Below are positions 16,601 through 23,752 of a stretch of 64,000 nucleotides of DNA, in pieces. The DNA is from Selenomonadales bacterium (lineage in GTDB: Bacteria; Bacillota; Clostridia; Christensenellales; QALW01), in the NCBI GenBank assembly GCA_003150515.1, contig QALW01000011.1, positions 1 through 64,000 of the forward strand, read 5' to 3'. The notes under the pieces were generated by a model. The model did not search any database, was not told where the DNA came from, and saw only the letters and a list, made by a program, of their open reading frames with translations. The stretch's first letter is position 1. Every line of letters starts with the position of its first letter. The position numbers and the translations under genes are program-made.

Positions 16601-18052
16601 TTGTTCCTGCACATAGGGCACCAGCTTGTTGTTTATCGCGGAAAAAGAGAAGCCTCCGTTGCAGGTGGCGGTGTATTTCAGGCCCTCTATGGGAATGTTC
16701 AGGGTGAGGGTTATTTCTTCCGCTTCAGCGTCCTGCTTAACGGCTGTTTTTTCAGTATATCCGCTGTTGGAAAGGTAGCTTTTGTTTATATATCCGTAAT
16801 CTCCGTTGGCGGCGAGCACTTCGTAATAGCTGCCCGATTTGGAGAGAATCTGCACATATGAGCCCTCGCGGGGGGAAGCGAGCACGCTGTATTGGCTGCC
16901 CGGCCCTTCATAAAGGGAACATCTTCCCGAATATCCGGTATTTAAAACCTGCATATATTCGTCGGCGCCGTCCGAGGGCTTGGGCGAATCGCCCTGCTCT
17001 CCTTTATAAGCCTTAAGGGTGACGTCCGCTTTTAAGTAGAGGTACATTATGCAGTATTGGTCGGTAAACCGGGGAGTGTGCAGAGAGAGGTTGTCAAAGC
17101 CCAGTATCTCAAAATTATTTTCGTCCGCGCTGTAGCCCTGCTCATAGAGCTGTATCAGCAGCTCGGGCAGCATGGTTTTATAAACGTAGCTGTTGAGCTG
17201 AACGTCAGAGCCGGCCTTGGGCAGATAAAATTTGGTGTTGTAGGAACTGCTCTGAAAACTGGCTTCTTTATCGTATTCATCCAGCTTTACCTGGAAATAA
17301 GGCAGACGGGAGGAGCCCCAGCGGTAATAATTGCTGGAAGTCATGCCTCCGTTTGAAGCGGAATAAAGAGTGGAGATAACGCTGCCGTTATATGTAAGCA
17401 CCTGCCCGGCGGTTTCCATAACCGCCTTGGCGCAGTTTACATAGCGGGCGTTATATCCGCGGTATACCTGGTCGCTGGAAGTGTCCCCGATATCGTATCC
17501 GGTGGCCGAAGTGTTGCCGTTAAGCCGGTCGTAGGAATAGGAACGGGCGCAGATGGCCTGAGCCTTGAGAGCGTTCAGGTTGTAGTTTTCTCCTATTTCG
17601 TAGGGTACGACGCCTATGAGATAAGTCTCCATATCAACGTGGTTGATTACATTGATATAAGAACCGTTTTTAGCAAGGACAAAATCTCCGAGATATTCGT
17701 AATTGCCTATTTTAATTCCCGAGGCCTGGGTGTTCCGCTTGGTAAGCTTTATATATCCTGATTCAGAGGTGTAGACGCTGCTTCCCGCGCTGTCCCGCAG
17801 GGCGATTTTTCCGTCTGTAATATAAGCCGTATATGAGTCCTGCTCCAAATAGGAGCCGTTGGGAAGCGTATAAGAACCGTTAATGCCCAGCTTGACCGTT
17901 GAAACTCTCCCCAGAGAATCCAATTTAACCCGCACTATGCAGTTGCCCGCCGCGTTAGAAATTATTGGATTTATTGAAATCAGGCCGAAGCAAAGCCCCA
18001 GAACCATGACTGTCACAGCTATAACGCTGATTATTTTTTTGCCGTGTTTCAT
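13625..18052 (-). CDS. Giant SpoIID/LytB-domain protein with twelve SH3b domains
   Basis: 1475 residues with a signal peptide (1-35). Residues about 38-540 form a SpoIID/LytB domain (VVPYEIGENYNLNALKAQA and, much later, GNGHGIGLSQIGARA), the fold that in SpoIID is a lytic transglycosylase acting on denuded glycan. An SH3 domain (about 370-432) is inserted between its two halves. Eleven more SH3b domains follow, typified by LNVRSGPGTSYS and GYCSAEYI; domains 6-7 and 9-10 are near-copies, showing internal duplication. A Thr/Ser/Pro linker lies between SH3 domains 5 and 6. It is much larger than sporulation SpoIID (about 340 residues), so a vegetative surface role is likely. Confidence 0.9.
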   Translation of the reverse strand: MKHGKKIISVIAVTVMVLGLCFGLISINPIISNAAGNCIVRVKLDSLGRVSTVKLGINGSYTLPNGSYLEQDSYTAYITDGKIALRDSAGSSVYTSESGYIKLTKRNTQASGIKIGNYEYLGDFVLAKNGSYINVINHVDMETYLIGVVPYEIGENYNLNALKAQAICARSYSYDRLNGNTSATGYDIGDTSSDQVYRGYNARYVNCAKAVMETAGQVLTYNGSVISTLYSASNGGMTSSNYYRWGSSRLPYFQVKLDEYDKEASFQSSSYNTKFYLPKAGSDVQLNSYVYKTMLPELLIQLYEQGYSADENNFEILGFDNLSLHTPRFTDQYCIMYLYLKADVTLKAYKGEQGDSPKPSDGADEYMQVLNTGYSGRCSLYEGPGSQYSVLASPREGSYVQILSKSGSYYEVLAANGDYGYINKSYLSNSGYTEKTAVKQDAEAEEITLTLNIPIEGLKYTATCNGGFSFSAINNKLVPYVQEQSDRWQLSINGNGHGIGLSQIGARARAEAGQTYEEILAFYFDNTKITTLDYEVLGPNANPDLDPNKWYGIVTLSDSASNLNVRTSPSTSAGKLGKLNHGAYVELVEKLDSGWYKIIFNGTTGYVSADYITELEKPTPAPSASATAPTQPEIWTGVVTLTDTDSRLYVRETPEPDGTPLDTLYHGDEVELISEHSGWFKVRYFKNGQEKTGYVNASFIVAGEKPGEGQSTPTASPYPSPSASENQIYIGTVTGTEQLRIRKEANSEAETLAVALKGETLKILDDSSEEWLLVENAQGVQGYCSANYLKINRLFTYEPLPGSMVMGTVIDMDLNVRAEPNSSSLLLTEISLGSNVRVLAIADNGWYYIQLPNGMRGYVSYRYLKIETAAEPSATSPAPTQTLTPTSTPTSTPTSTPTSTPTSTPTSTPTSTPTSTPTSTPTSTPTSSPTTPAATTPAPTPTPTPEPVDKIGLVQLKNSSSRLNVRNNPSDSASIIGRLNHGANVTITGESGDWYKIESGSLKGYASKEFITIISYAEERLGTVTGASSLKVRSGPGTSYSRITAISGGSTVTVLGETNGWYMVRLNNGTTGYCSAQYITLRDSSPDPSDPDADTGIVTGTQSVNVRSGASETSGVLFTVSPGTKVTILEKTSNGWYKIQVLNKTGYISAQYITLESPSASPSASASSPASTPASTPTGTPEPTQSPQPSNKTGTVKLENSSSRLNVRSQPNGSASIIGKLNHGTTVTVTGESGDWYKIESGSLKGYASKEYIVLGTVSEELSGVVTGASSLRVRSGPGSSYSRITSISEGTKVTILSQSDGWYKIRLSNGTTGYCSAEYIKVSSSGGSSDQPSGGSTGTVNVSSSLNVRSGPGTSYSVVASLSNNAKVTVLKKESNGWYYIRTASGKTGYVSGEYIKLDGSQSSQAPSESRQGKVKLSSSSSRLNVRSNASMSAGIIGKLSDGAAVSILGESGDWYKIKYNQTTGYVSKEFIQI
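15265..15412. repeat. 12-bp minisatellite encoding the (TSTP)n linker
   Basis: About ten units of a 12-base repeat (plus strand GTCGGCGTAGAT with synonymous variation) inside the SpoIID/SH3 gene encode Thr-Ser-Thr-Pro repeats. Such tracts vary in length by slippage. The resulting linker should be extended and may be O-glycosylated, a usual fate of Thr/Ser/Pro linkers. Confidence 0.92.
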
Positions 18053-18497
18053 CGTTACCCTTTCCTTTTAATAAAATTGTAATAAAAGAGGCATAATACT
18101 TTAAATAAAACTTCTTATATATATTATCATACATCATATTTGAACTGCAAGCCTTAATTGCACAAATTCCGCGCCTCCGCTGAAATTGTTGAAAAAACCG
18201 GCGGGCATGCAGCCTGTTTTTACTGCCTATTATACTATATCAGCATTATTTCTGCCGGGCAACCCTGGTTTCGCGGTTTCAGGCCGGAATAATGGCTATA
18301 AGCTTAGGTTATCTCGCATTTTCTTTAATTATTACTTTTTTATTACATTTATATTTCGGGAAATTCTTATTTACAGCGAAAACTCAATAGCCCGCGGGCG
18401 TAAAACAGCGCCTTATTATGCCTGCATGTTAAAAACAGGTTAATTTTATGCTTAATAATATTAATATTGTGTATGGCAAAAAGGAGAAAGGTGGCTT
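18053..18497. other. Divergent intergenic region without recognised gene
   Basis: About 445 bases between the SpoIID/SH3 gene (minus) and the lipoprotein region (plus). It is AT-rich near both ends (for example 18100-18135 and 18300-18380). No RNA gene, strong hairpin or convincing open frame was seen; promoters for both flanking genes must lie here but could not be fixed. Confidence 0.4.
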
Positions 18498-18584
18498 ATG
18501 ATTTTCTTATGCGGCGCTCTTACAAGGCTTATGGAGCTTTTGTTCTGCTTTTTGCCGCCTTGCGGGGCGCGGAGGGAGGTATAA
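18498..18584 (+). CDS. Possible 28-residue upstream ORF
   Basis: A small frame (MIFLCGALTRLM, then a Phe/Leu/Cys/Pro-rich stretch, ending ARREV) has its own AGGAGAAAGG ribosome site. Its stop codon ends two bases before the ATG of the large lipoprotein, so the two could be translationally coupled. Its mostly hydrophobic nature would fit a small membrane peptide or a leader. No family is recognised, and it may be chance. Confidence 0.3.
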   Translation: MIFLCGALTRLMELLFCFLPPCGARREV

Positions 18585-18586
18585 TT

Positions 18587-21322
18587 ATGAAATTTAAGAG
18601 GTGGATATGCATTATGGTCTGCGCCTGTCCGCTGTTTTTGACGACTGCATGCGGAGAGCCTGCGGCAACGGCTTCTTTTGAAGCGGAGCCTTCTGCCTCT
18701 GCTCAATATCAAAACGGCTTTGAGGAATATGAACGTCCGTCAGTTGAAGATCTCGGCAAATTCATTCAGACTCCTTCGGCGCGCGATTATGCGCATATGT
18801 GGTGGCAGGACGGCTTTAATAAGGGAGAAAGGGCCATGCTGTTCCAAACGGGCTATTACGGCATGAAAGTCAATATCCTAAAGGCGTCTTTGACCAATCT
18901 GGGAGTTATAAACGAAGTTATAACAGAAAGCGCGGCCATGACGCAGGAGCCCGAGAGAATAAAAACCATGCCGGCCGTAAGCATGAGCTATTCCCTGGAA
19001 CAGGAGGGAGAAGAATTTCCTTTCAGCTATGTGCAGCCGGTGGACGGCGTCGGCTCCAGAATAATGGAATCGGGCAGATATATGCAGAGCATGGATATTA
19101 TGAGCCTGCGCTTTAGGGGAATGGCGGACGCCGTCAGCGGGCGGGTGGAAATAAAGGCTCAGCCCCGTTATTTCTCCCTGCATTTTTCAGTGCACACTTC
19201 GGAAAAAATGCCTCAGACCGGTATGAGCTTTAAGCTGAATATGGCTGAGGAATATTCCATCATGGAGCGGAGCGGGGACGGCAGGGTAATTATCCTGCGC
19301 AGCGCGGAGGGGGACGGCCTGGCTGCGCTGCTGCCTGAGAGGGAGGATGTTTCCGCGCGGCTTGAAGGAACGTCCATGATTTTTGAATGCGCTCCTATGG
19401 AGATGGAATTAAATGAATTTAACGGTTTCGGGATAATCTTTCTGCCTTTAAGCGGGCAGAGCCTTGCCCAGGCTGAAGCCGAGCGCGCGGGGATGTTCGC
19501 TCTGGATATAGAGGCGGAACAGCTTGCCCCCCGCGAGGGACGGGAGCATGAGGTGACTCTTGACAGCGAGCGGGGCTTATATGTAATAGATATTTCGGGC
19601 ATGAGCTCTGGGCGGACGACTGATTTTGCCGTGGAGAAGAGGCGCAACGATTACGACCGTCTGTGCTTTACTATCAAAAACAACAGCGGCCAGACTGTAA
19701 AAGCGGCTCTGCTTTTTTCCAAGGAAAAAGGGGAATTCGGCGTGGAGGGCATGGCGGGCATGCTCAGGGACGTCCAAACGGGCGAACCTATAGGCGTGCA
19801 GGTGCAAACCTCTAAAAACTGGCATAAATACGGCTCGGACATAGCTCAGAACGACGTCAAAAGATATTTGGAGGGCATCTGGTATCATGGCTATACTCTC
19901 CTGGAGGTGCCTGCGGGGGAAGAAGTGAGCTATGAATTGACCATAGCTTACAGTCAATGGGGGGAAACCTATTCGGCCAGCCATGCTCAGCTTTGTCTTG
20001 CGGGATGGGGCGGCAATCTTCAGAAATGGGAAACCAGCGCTTTAGGCTCTTCGGGGGAGAATATGTGCTATGACGCCGAAATGGCTCACGCCACCGGAGC
20101 GTTTATAAATGACGCGCTGCCCTTTGCCACCTTAGGAGGCATTGACGGAAGCGGCATGAAATATAATTGGTCCAACGGAGCAAGCGGGGGCAATTTTCTT
20201 ATTTATTACAACCAGTCGGGCTCCAGGGTGGGTCTCAAAAGCGTGCGCACCTGGTTTAAAAAGCAGGGCCCCAATCTGACTGAAGTAATTTATACGGGCG
20301 TTACGGACGACGGCGCTATTCAGGTGGAATATAAGGTCAATCTGGGGCGGAGCAATGATTTTGCAAAAAACACGCATACTTTCTCCTACACTTTTTTAAA
20401 GGACGTCTCTTTCAGCCGCCTGGCCTATTATTCCATAGGCAGCGATGATTATAATACCGGGCTTTGGCGGGAGCTGGCCGTGGGCAATCTTGAGGGGCTG
20501 TGCGATTTCACTATAGGAGATACGCTTTATAACGGTATAATTACTCCAGAATATCCCCAAAGCGGGCAGTATATCGGAGGCGGGGATATGCAGAGAATAG
20601 AAATAGAAGGGGAAGGGCTCTGGGTGGCTATGTCCAAGGCTGAGGTATTAACTGAGCGCTACGGCACGCCCAGCAACCGCATGCTTAATCTGCTGGAATT
20701 CTCGGGCAGCATTAACGGCCGGGAATATTCCAAGCCTGCTTTGAATTTAAGATATACTCATCAGTATGACGGCTATAACCAGGTTAACGTATATTCCCTT
20801 TCAGCCGAACTGGGGCCCTCTGAAGATGTGGGGAATAAAATAGAGGCGGGCAGCAGGGTAACGGGCGTTGTGCAGTATATAAATCTGCCCAATTTTAAAG
20901 ATTGGTATTACGGCGGCAATCAAACGCTGGAAAGCCTGCCCGAGGAAATGTTTGATTCATGGAAGCTGGCCCATTTTATTGCGCAGGGAGAGCATTTTGA
21001 GGCGAGCGCTTCTGTCGGGCGGATAATTCAGAATTATCCTTTGATTGTAGAGACTGCCGCGGGCGGCGAGGCCGCGTATATCAGCATTAAGGGAGGCTTG
21101 GGCTATGTGCCCGTTACCTTTACGGGCCTTAACTCCTATTCGGGCTACAGCCTTATGAAAAAAACAGAGGACGGCTATGAATTAGTGGATCAATCGGTGC
21201 ATGGCAGCGATTACTGGCAGACGTGGTTTGACAGCGAAAAGGGCGCTTACGAGCTAACTTTTAACGTGCTGCACAGCGGCGAGCCGGAGCAGATATATGA
21301 ATATAAGCTGATTAAGGATTAA
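18587..21322 (+). CDS. Large lipoprotein of unknown function (911 residues)
   Basis: The start at 18587 follows GGAGGGAGG and gives a lipoprotein signal (basic N-terminus, hydrophobic core, C22 in FLTTACGEP). The rest is a large soluble, mostly beta-rich extracellular protein with many aromatic residues and segments such as LMKKTEDGYELVDQ, QQWETSYSAS-like motifs and a Gly/Trp-rich block (KYNWSNGASGGNFLIYYNQ). Its overall look resembles carbohydrate-active proteins with beta-sandwich and (alpha/alpha)-like parts, but no catalytic motif is recognised. It has no co-directional partner: cloverleaf copy D begins in its stop codon. A longer frame extending upstream to 18467 lacks the lipoprotein signal and is disfavoured. 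Confidence 0.75.
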   Translation: MKFKRWICIMVCACPLFLTTACGEPAATASFEAEPSASAQYQNGFEEYERPSVEDLGKFIQTPSARDYAHMWWQDGFNKGERAMLFQTGYYGMKVNILKASLTNLGVINEVITESAAMTQEPERIKTMPAVSMSYSLEQEGEEFPFSYVQPVDGVGSRIMESGRYMQSMDIMSLRFRGMADAVSGRVEIKAQPRYFSLHFSVHTSEKMPQTGMSFKLNMAEEYSIMERSGDGRVIILRSAEGDGLAALLPEREDVSARLEGTSMIFECAPMEMELNEFNGFGIIFLPLSGQSLAQAEAERAGMFALDIEAEQLAPREGREHEVTLDSERGLYVIDISGMSSGRTTDFAVEKRRNDYDRLCFTIKNNSGQTVKAALLFSKEKGEFGVEGMAGMLRDVQTGEPIGVQVQTSKNWHKYGSDIAQNDVKRYLEGIWYHGYTLLEVPAGEEVSYELTIAYSQWGETYSASHAQLCLAGWGGNLQKWETSALGSSGENMCYDAEMAHATGAFINDALPFATLGGIDGSGMKYNWSNGASGGNFLIYYNQSGSRVGLKSVRTWFKKQGPNLTEVIYTGVTDDGAIQVEYKVNLGRSNDFAKNTHTFSYTFLKDVSFSRLAYYSIGSDDYNTGLWRELAVGNLEGLCDFTIGDTLYNGIITPEYPQSGQYIGGGDMQRIEIEGEGLWVAMSKAEVLTERYGTPSNRMLNLLEFSGSINGREYSKPALNLRYTHQYDGYNQVNVYSLSAELGPSEDVGNKIEAGSRVTGVVQYINLPNFKDWYYGGNQTLESLPEEMFDSWKLAHFIAQGEHFEASASVGRIIQNYPLIVETAAGGEAAYISIKGGLGYVPVTFTGLNSYSGYSLMKKTEDGYELVDQSVHGSDYWQTWFDSEKGAYELTFNVLHSGEPEQIYEYKLIKD

Positions 21323-21460
21323 AGCCCCGGGCGGAAGAAAATAAGGGGGGCGGCTCTTGGCGGCCGGAAACGGCCGCGGGGGACGCGCGCAGCGCGTCCC
21401 CCAGCAGGCTTAAAAGCCTGCCAAGAGCCGCCCCCCTTATTTTCTTCCGCCCGGGGCTTT
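21321..21460. repeat. Cloverleaf inverted-repeat element, copy D
   Basis: A perfect 40-bp closing stem (21321-21360 with 21421-21460) encloses three arms: 21361-21376 (CGGCCG, loop GAAA), 21378-21402 (GGGGGACGCGC, loop GCA) and 21404-21421 (GCAGGC/GCCTGC). It starts within the stop codon of the large lipoprotein. The GCAGGC arm recurs in copies A and C. Confidence 0.95.
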
Positions 21461-21511
21461 ATCCGCTGGTTTGCCGGCGAAAATAAAAAAACGCTTAATT
21501 GCATTTAGGGC

Positions 21512-21564
21512 TTGACATTCAATAAAAGCATGCTATAATAGTAAATAAATTGACGGTAAATAAA
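21512..21564 (+). promoter_or_regulatory. Promoter and repeat operator of the marR operon
   Basis: TTGACA (21512-21517), 16-base spacer, TATAAT (21534-21539). Right after the -10 box are two direct copies of GTAAATAAA at 21541-21549 and 21556-21564, 15 bases apart, a plausible site for autoregulation by the MarR protein encoded next. Confidence 0.75.
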
Positions 21565-21584
21565 TATACTAAGGACGGCGGGCA

Positions 21585-22037
21585 ATGACTAAAGAGGATA
21601 AAAAGAACGCATATCTGTATTGTAAATTCAGAGATGAACAGTTTGCTTTGTATGACCAATATGCAAAGCGCCACGGCATGCTGATGAAAACGTTATTGGT
21701 AACGAACGTTCTCTTTTATGCAGAGGACGGAATGACGCAGGCTGATATATGTCAGAGGACGTTTCAATCTAAGCAAACAGTGAATCTGATTATTAAAAAC
21801 CTCTTATCAGACGGCTATGTCACAGTTAATGAAATGCCTGGAAACAAGCGGAATAAAATTGTGAGGATGACTCAAGCGGGCCGCGCGTATTGCCAAAAGG
21901 TCGTCCGGCATATAACATGGGCGGAGGATACGGCAATGTCCATGTTTTCGCCCGAGGAACAAAAACAGCTCATTGAGCTGTCCAGAATATTCACCAAAAA
22001 TCTTGCCATGCTGATAGCGCGGGAAAAGGAGGAATAA
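21585..22037 (+). CDS. MarR-family transcriptional regulator
   Basis: 150 residues. A winged helix-turn-helix spans about 45-110 (MTQADICQRTFQSKQTVNLI as recognition part; LLSDGYVTVNEMPGNKRNKIV as wing), with flanking dimerisation helices. MarR proteins usually repress their own operon and are released by phenolic or oxidising ligands. It has a strong promoter and candidate operator directly upstream. The nitroreductase gene starts three bases after its stop, so it is likely the local regulator of that enzyme and of the radical-SAM gene behind it. Confidence 0.9.
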   Translation: MTKEDKKNAYLYCKFRDEQFALYDQYAKRHGMLMKTLLVTNVLFYAEDGMTQADICQRTFQSKQTVNLIIKNLLSDGYVTVNEMPGNKRNKIVRMTQAGRAYCQKVVRHITWAEDTAMSMFSPEEQKQLIELSRIFTKNLAMLIAREKEE

Positions 22038-22039
22038 AA

Positions 22040-22639
22040 ATGGAATTTTATGATGTAATCAATAAAAGAAGGAGTATACGCCAATTTGAGGACGAAAAAA
22101 TCCCCAGAGAGACTCTGGAGAGAATTTTGGACGCGGGCCTTAAGGCGCCGTCCTCCAATCATCAAAGAAAATGGGAATTGGTAGCGCTGACTGAAAAATC
22201 CATCATTTTGGAATTGGCTCAGCTTATTCGCCCATATCCCTGCCGTATTCAGGAGCCCAAAACTCCGCAGCAGGAAATGTTTAAGATTGCATATCCCCGT
22301 CAGCGCAGCATGATTGAGGAATCCGCCTGCGTAATTCTGCCTTACTTTAAGCAGAAATATACGTTTGACAATGATAAAAACGGTTACGGGCTTATGGATT
22401 ACGGCGCGGCCTGGGCGCTGGTGGAAAATATGCTGCTGGCCGCAACTGCCGAGGGGCTGGGTTCGGTCGTGCATATTCCGGTTAAAAAAGAGCCCGAAAA
22501 GATTAAAGCTTTTATGAAAATTCCAGACGGCTATTATCTGCCCGCCTTGGTTATTTTAGGCGTGCCGGCCAAGGACGCGCTTCTGCCTTCCCAGGTTAAG
22601 GCGACGGTAGAAAATAAGGTCCACTGGAATAAATGGTAA
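22040..22639 (+). CDS. Nitroreductase-family flavoprotein
   Basis: 199 residues. The N-terminal RRSIRQFEDEKIPRETLERI and the following LKAPSSNHQRKWELVAL are the FMN-binding signature of the nitroreductase family, and GLGSVVHIPVKKEPEKIKAF is the second conserved region. Members reduce nitro compounds, quinones or flavins with NAD(P)H and act as homodimers in the cytoplasm. Its stop is close to the start of the radical-SAM gene. Regulation by the preceding MarR protein is inferred from the operon. The natural substrate is unknown. Confidence 0.88.
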   Translation: MEFYDVINKRRSIRQFEDEKIPRETLERILDAGLKAPSSNHQRKWELVALTEKSIILELAQLIRPYPCRIQEPKTPQQEMFKIAYPRQRSMIEESACVILPYFKQKYTFDNDKNGYGLMDYGAAWALVENMLLAATAEGLGSVVHIPVKKEPEKIKAFMKIPDGYYLPALVILGVPAKDALLPSQVKATVENKVHWNKW

Positions 22640-22662
22640 GGGCGCGCAGGAGGCTGATAATA

Positions 22663-23565
22663 ATGTTTGCGCGTTCTCCAATCATTCGGGAAATTGAAGT
22701 TAAAAGCATTTTTTCCAAATCCAATCTGCCCGTGTGCGAATATTCTGTCAATCCTTACGTCGGGTGTACGCACGGCTGCAAATATTGCTATGCCTGCTTT
22801 ATGAAGCGCTTTACCGTTCATGCAGAGCCGTGGGGAACTTTTTTAGACGTAAAGGTATGGCCGGAAATTAAAAATCCTGAAAAATATGCCGGAAAAGAAT
22901 TATTTATAGGCTCGGTGACAGATCCTTATCTTCCCGAGGAGGAAAAATACGGGCGCACCCGCGCGTTATTGGAGCAGCTCCAGGGCAGCGGCGCGAAAAT
23001 AAGCATTGCTACCAAAAGCGATTTGATTATGCGCGATCTGGAGCTGATTAAAACTTTTCCGGAAGCCCGCGTTTCCTGGTCGGTCAATACTCTTAACGAG
23101 GATTTCAGGGCTGAAATGGACGGCGCTCCCTCCATTGAGCGCCGGCTTGCCGCCATGGAGGCTTTTTATTGCGCGGGCGTCCGCACAACCTGCTTTATTT
23201 CGCCTATTTTTCCGGGCATTACAGACGCGGAGGAGATTATCCGCCGGGTGAAAAATCAGTGCAATTTGATTTGGCTTGAAAATCTCAATTTAAGAGGCGG
23301 CTATAAAACTGCTGTTATGAACTATATTAAAGAAAAGTATGCCCGCCTGCTGCCTCTTTATAAGGAAATTTATTATGAGCAAAGCCGCGCTTACTGGGAA
23401 AGGCTGGATGAAAAAATCAGAGCCTGCGCCTCTCAATTGGGCTTGGAATATGTTGCTAACGACGACAGCCTAAAGCGGCCCTTTGACGCGCCGCCCGTTA
23501 TTGTGAATTATTTTTACCATGAGCAGATTGCCAAATCGGCTTCCCGGGGCGGCGTCCGCGCCTGA
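22663..23565 (+). CDS. Radical SAM protein, SPL (spore photoproduct lyase-like) family
   Basis: 300 residues from the ATG at 22663, chosen for the AGGAGG nine bases before it; an earlier ATG overlaps the nitroreductase gene and has no ribosome site. The radical SAM cluster motif C35-x3-C39-x2-C42 is intact (GCTHGCKYCYA), as are FIGSVTDPYLPEEEKYGRTR and the KISIATKSDLIMRD segment typical of Rv2578c-like SPL-family proteins, which differ from true spore photoproduct lyase in lacking its specific C-terminal Cys context. The reaction is unknown. Third gene of the marR operon; a palindromic terminator follows at 23679-23720. Confidence 0.87.
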   Translation: MFARSPIIREIEVKSIFSKSNLPVCEYSVNPYVGCTHGCKYCYACFMKRFTVHAEPWGTFLDVKVWPEIKNPEKYAGKELFIGSVTDPYLPEEEKYGRTRALLEQLQGSGAKISIATKSDLIMRDLELIKTFPEARVSWSVNTLNEDFRAEMDGAPSIERRLAAMEAFYCAGVRTTCFISPIFPGITDAEEIIRRVKNQCNLIWLENLNLRGGYKTAVMNYIKEKYARLLPLYKEIYYEQSRAYWERLDEKIRACASQLGLEYVANDDSLKRPFDAPPVIVNYFYHEQIAKSASRGGVRA

Positions 23566-23678
23566 ATTTTCAGGAGTAAATTTTTAATGGGCGCCTGAAC
23601 ATAGGCCCGGACGGCTTGGAATATCCCCGCAGGAAACGGCTCGTGCATATCCCGCGGCGCGCTTTATAAAAATAAGAA

Positions 23679-23720
23679 CCTGCGGAGCGTTAAACCGGCG
23701 CCGGTTTAACGCTCCGCAGG
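23679..23720. terminator. 42-base perfect palindrome, bidirectional terminator
   Basis: CCTGCGGAGCGTTAAACCGGC and its exact complement, centred between 23699 and 23700, lie between the convergent radical-SAM and alpha-galactosidase genes. T-runs are weak on both sides (AAAATAAG on the left), so termination may rely on the long stem. It resembles hairpins B1-B5 in being far longer than needed. Confidence 0.75.
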
Positions 23721-23752
23721 CAAATTATATGCCAGCCTCGCGCGCCCAAAGG

